From positions 3,793,001 through 3,857,000 of the forward strand of contig NZ_CP060084.1 in the NCBI RefSeq assembly GCF_014211975.1: a stretch of DNA of 64,000 bases, given 5' to 3'. Made by a program: the position numbers and the translations under genes. This document shows positions 62,736 through 64,000 of this stretch, piece after piece. Within the stretch, counting starts at the first letter, position 1. The number at the start of each line of letters is the position of its first letter. The notes under the pieces were generated by a model. It was not told where the DNA came from. It did no database searches and saw only the letters and a program-made list of their open reading frames with translations. Source of the stretch: Teredinibacter haidensis (GTDB taxonomy: Bacteria > Pseudomonadota > Gammaproteobacteria > Pseudomonadales > Cellvibrionaceae).

Positions 62736-62942
62736 GACATACAAATTCTAGTTTGAGTTTCGTTTATGTATTCTAAAGGGCTTTCCGCTAATTCTTGTAA
62801 CAGAATGTTTCCATTTTCACACCCTTAAGCCCTCCTGCAACACCTTGTAACAATCCCGAACAAACGGATACAGCAACCATCAGCGATCTCCCCAACAATG
62901 CCCGTATTCAGCATATCGCTAACTAAAAAAAGGAGGATCATT

Positions 62943-64000
62943 GTGAAACAAAGACGGTTTAGCCAAGGCGTATTACTCTCTTGCGCTGCACTCAGCCAGA
63001 ACCTGTTTGCTGGCGAAGACGAGCCCCCCAATGAGAACGCACCGCTCGAAGAGCTGTTAGTTCTGGGCTCAAAACGCCAGGGGGACTATACCCTAATTAC
63101 CCAGGATACCGAAAAGCTGGTGGATACCGCCGGAGCAATGGGCGACCCACTCTCTGCCATCTTTGCACTCCCTGGTGTTATCTATTCCGATGGTCAGAAG
63201 CCCGCGGTGAGGGGCTCAAGCCCCAGCGATAACCAGTTTGAAGTGGATTTTTTACCGGCGAGCTATATCTTCCACGAGTTTGGCGTTTCAATCTTCAGCG
63301 AATATATCCTTCACGATTTCCAAATGTATTCTGCGGGCTTCGGCCCCGAATATAACAACGCCACTGGCGCCGTATTCGACGTTAGACTTCGCCAGCCGGA
63401 AAACAAACCGCTTTCGGCAATTCTCGACTTATCCATGCTGCGTACTGGCGTTTTCCTAGAAGGCGGCGTAACCGACAGCTCGGCGTTTTACCTCTCCTAC
63501 CGGCAGAGTATGCTGGACCTTTTTGTCAGTGAAGAGGATATCTCTGACGACGGTATAAACTTTACCAGAGTACCGAAAGACCGTGATTACCAAGCCAAAT
63601 ACAGCTGGGAAATAAATGACAACAACCGCCTGACCTTATCCGCAAACGGTGCCGGCGACGATGCCGAAGCGGAGATCACCGATGAAGTGGATTTTGTTGC
63701 CAGCAACCCCGACTTTGCTGGTGATGCCAAAGTGGAGGAGAAATATTCAGGTCAAAGTGTGTTGTGGGAATACGCAAATGACAAAGGCACTGAATTTACC
63801 CTCGGTTACGGGCTATTAGATGATGAGTCCAACCTATATTGGGGCGATAGCTACGTAAACGAAATCCGCGCGAAGCAATCAACCTTAAAAGCCCGCTACA
63901 GTACCGCGCTAAGTGAAAGCTTCCGCCTTAACCTCGGCAGCCAGGTGGCCAACATCGAACACAACTATTTTTTCGATGCCATGCTATTTGTCTGCACCGA
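62943..64000 (+). CDS. TonB-dependent receptor-like protein (3' end cut by window edge)
   Basis: At least 352 residues, running off the right edge. GTG start at 62943 with AGGAGG upstream. Signal peptide about 1-22 (ending QNLFAGE), a possible TonB box (EELLVLGSKR) and a plug with MGDPLSAIFALPGVIYSDG and AVRGSSPSDNQFEVD, then the FGPEYNNATGAVFDVRLR segment and early barrel strands. The plug lacks the usual RG-P-GTLYG string, so it belongs to an atypical branch. It is divergent from the MipA operon. Substrate unknown. Confidence 0.85.
   Translation, partial: MKQRRFSQGVLLSCAALSQNLFAGEDEPPNENAPLEELLVLGSKRQGDYTLITQDTEKLVDTAGAMGDPLSAIFALPGVIYSDGQKPAVRGSSPSDNQFEVDFLPASYIFHEFGVSIFSEYILHDFQMYSAGFGPEYNNATGAVFDVRLRQPENKPLSAILDLSMLRTGVFLEGGVTDSSAFYLSYRQSMLDLFVSEEDISDDGINFTRVPKDRDYQAKYSWEINDNNRLTLSANGAGDDAEAEITDEVDFVASNPDFAGDAKVEEKYSGQSVLWEYANDKGTEFTLGYGLLDDESNLYWGDSYVNEIRAKQSTLKARYSTALSESFRLNLGSQVANIEHNYFFDAMLFVCT

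Overview
The window looks like chromosome of a polysaccharide-degrading gammaproteobacterium, most likely a member of the Cellvibrionaceae (Saccharophagus, Teredinibacter or Cellvibrio type). The basis is the poly-serine linkers, the CBM2-CBM10-GH45 cellulase layout, several large TonB-dependent receptors (TBDRs), a GH115 alpha-glucuronidase and typically gammaproteobacterial partner genes (CrbSR, DUF4212 symporter, RstAB-like/DUF3019/MipA, YeeN). I see no rRNA, tRNA, CRISPR array, insertion sequence or prophage. The genus is an inference.

Layout. (1) 1-20.7 kb: a glucuronoxylan or uronate locus. A leftward cluster carries a three-module carbohydrate-binding lipoprotein, a GH43 lipoprotein and a MacB/LolD-like ABC transporter whose second permease runs off the left edge. 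A second non-catalytic carbohydrate-binding lipoprotein is divergent from a large TBDR. Then come GH115, a CBS protein, D-mannonate dehydratase (TTG start), uronate isomerase and a secreted stand-alone ExoP-C-like module. Together these suggest capture, debranching, import and isomerisation/dehydration of glucuronate-substituted xylan fragments. (2) 20.7-24 kb: an SDR, an iron-sulfur-flavoprotein-like reductase and a YeeN/YebC paralogue. (3) 23.6-34.5 kb: a carboxylate (acetate-type) module with an exonuclease, a cNMP/CBS/DUF294 protein, a sodium:solute symporter with its DUF4212 subunit, the CrbS/CrbR two-component pair and a DcaP-like porin. (4) 34.7-37.7 kb: two tandem diguanylate cyclases with a periplasmic lectin-like domain, one with three CBM10-like repeats inserted in the sensor. 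(5) 38-39 kb: a complementary bacterioferritin pair. (6) 39-43.2 kb: a TPP-riboswitch thiamine uptake operon (TBDR, thiamine-binding protein, PnuT, kinase). (7) 43.3-50.9 kb: a GH45 cellulase, a DUF3014 protein, a BlaI/M56 pair with twin operators, small secreted proteins and an XRE regulator. (8) 51.4-56.7 kb: metal uptake (OprC/NosA-like copper receptor, CWC protein, Zur box, ZnuD-like receptor, Zur). (9) 56.8-59.2 kb: a frameshifted LysE gene, a SemiSWEET and a third diguanylate cyclase with an 8-bp tandem repeat and a G9 tract. (10) 59.5-64 kb: MipA, DUF3019 and an RstAB-like pair, then a TBDR that runs off the right edge.

The observations most worth following are the CBM10-bearing c-di-GMP synthase, the possibly phase-variable third paralogue, and the catalytic-domain-free binding lipoproteins around a TBDR, which resemble in logic the SusC/D/E/F systems of Bacteroidetes. 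Family names rest on recognising motifs by eye; no database search was run.
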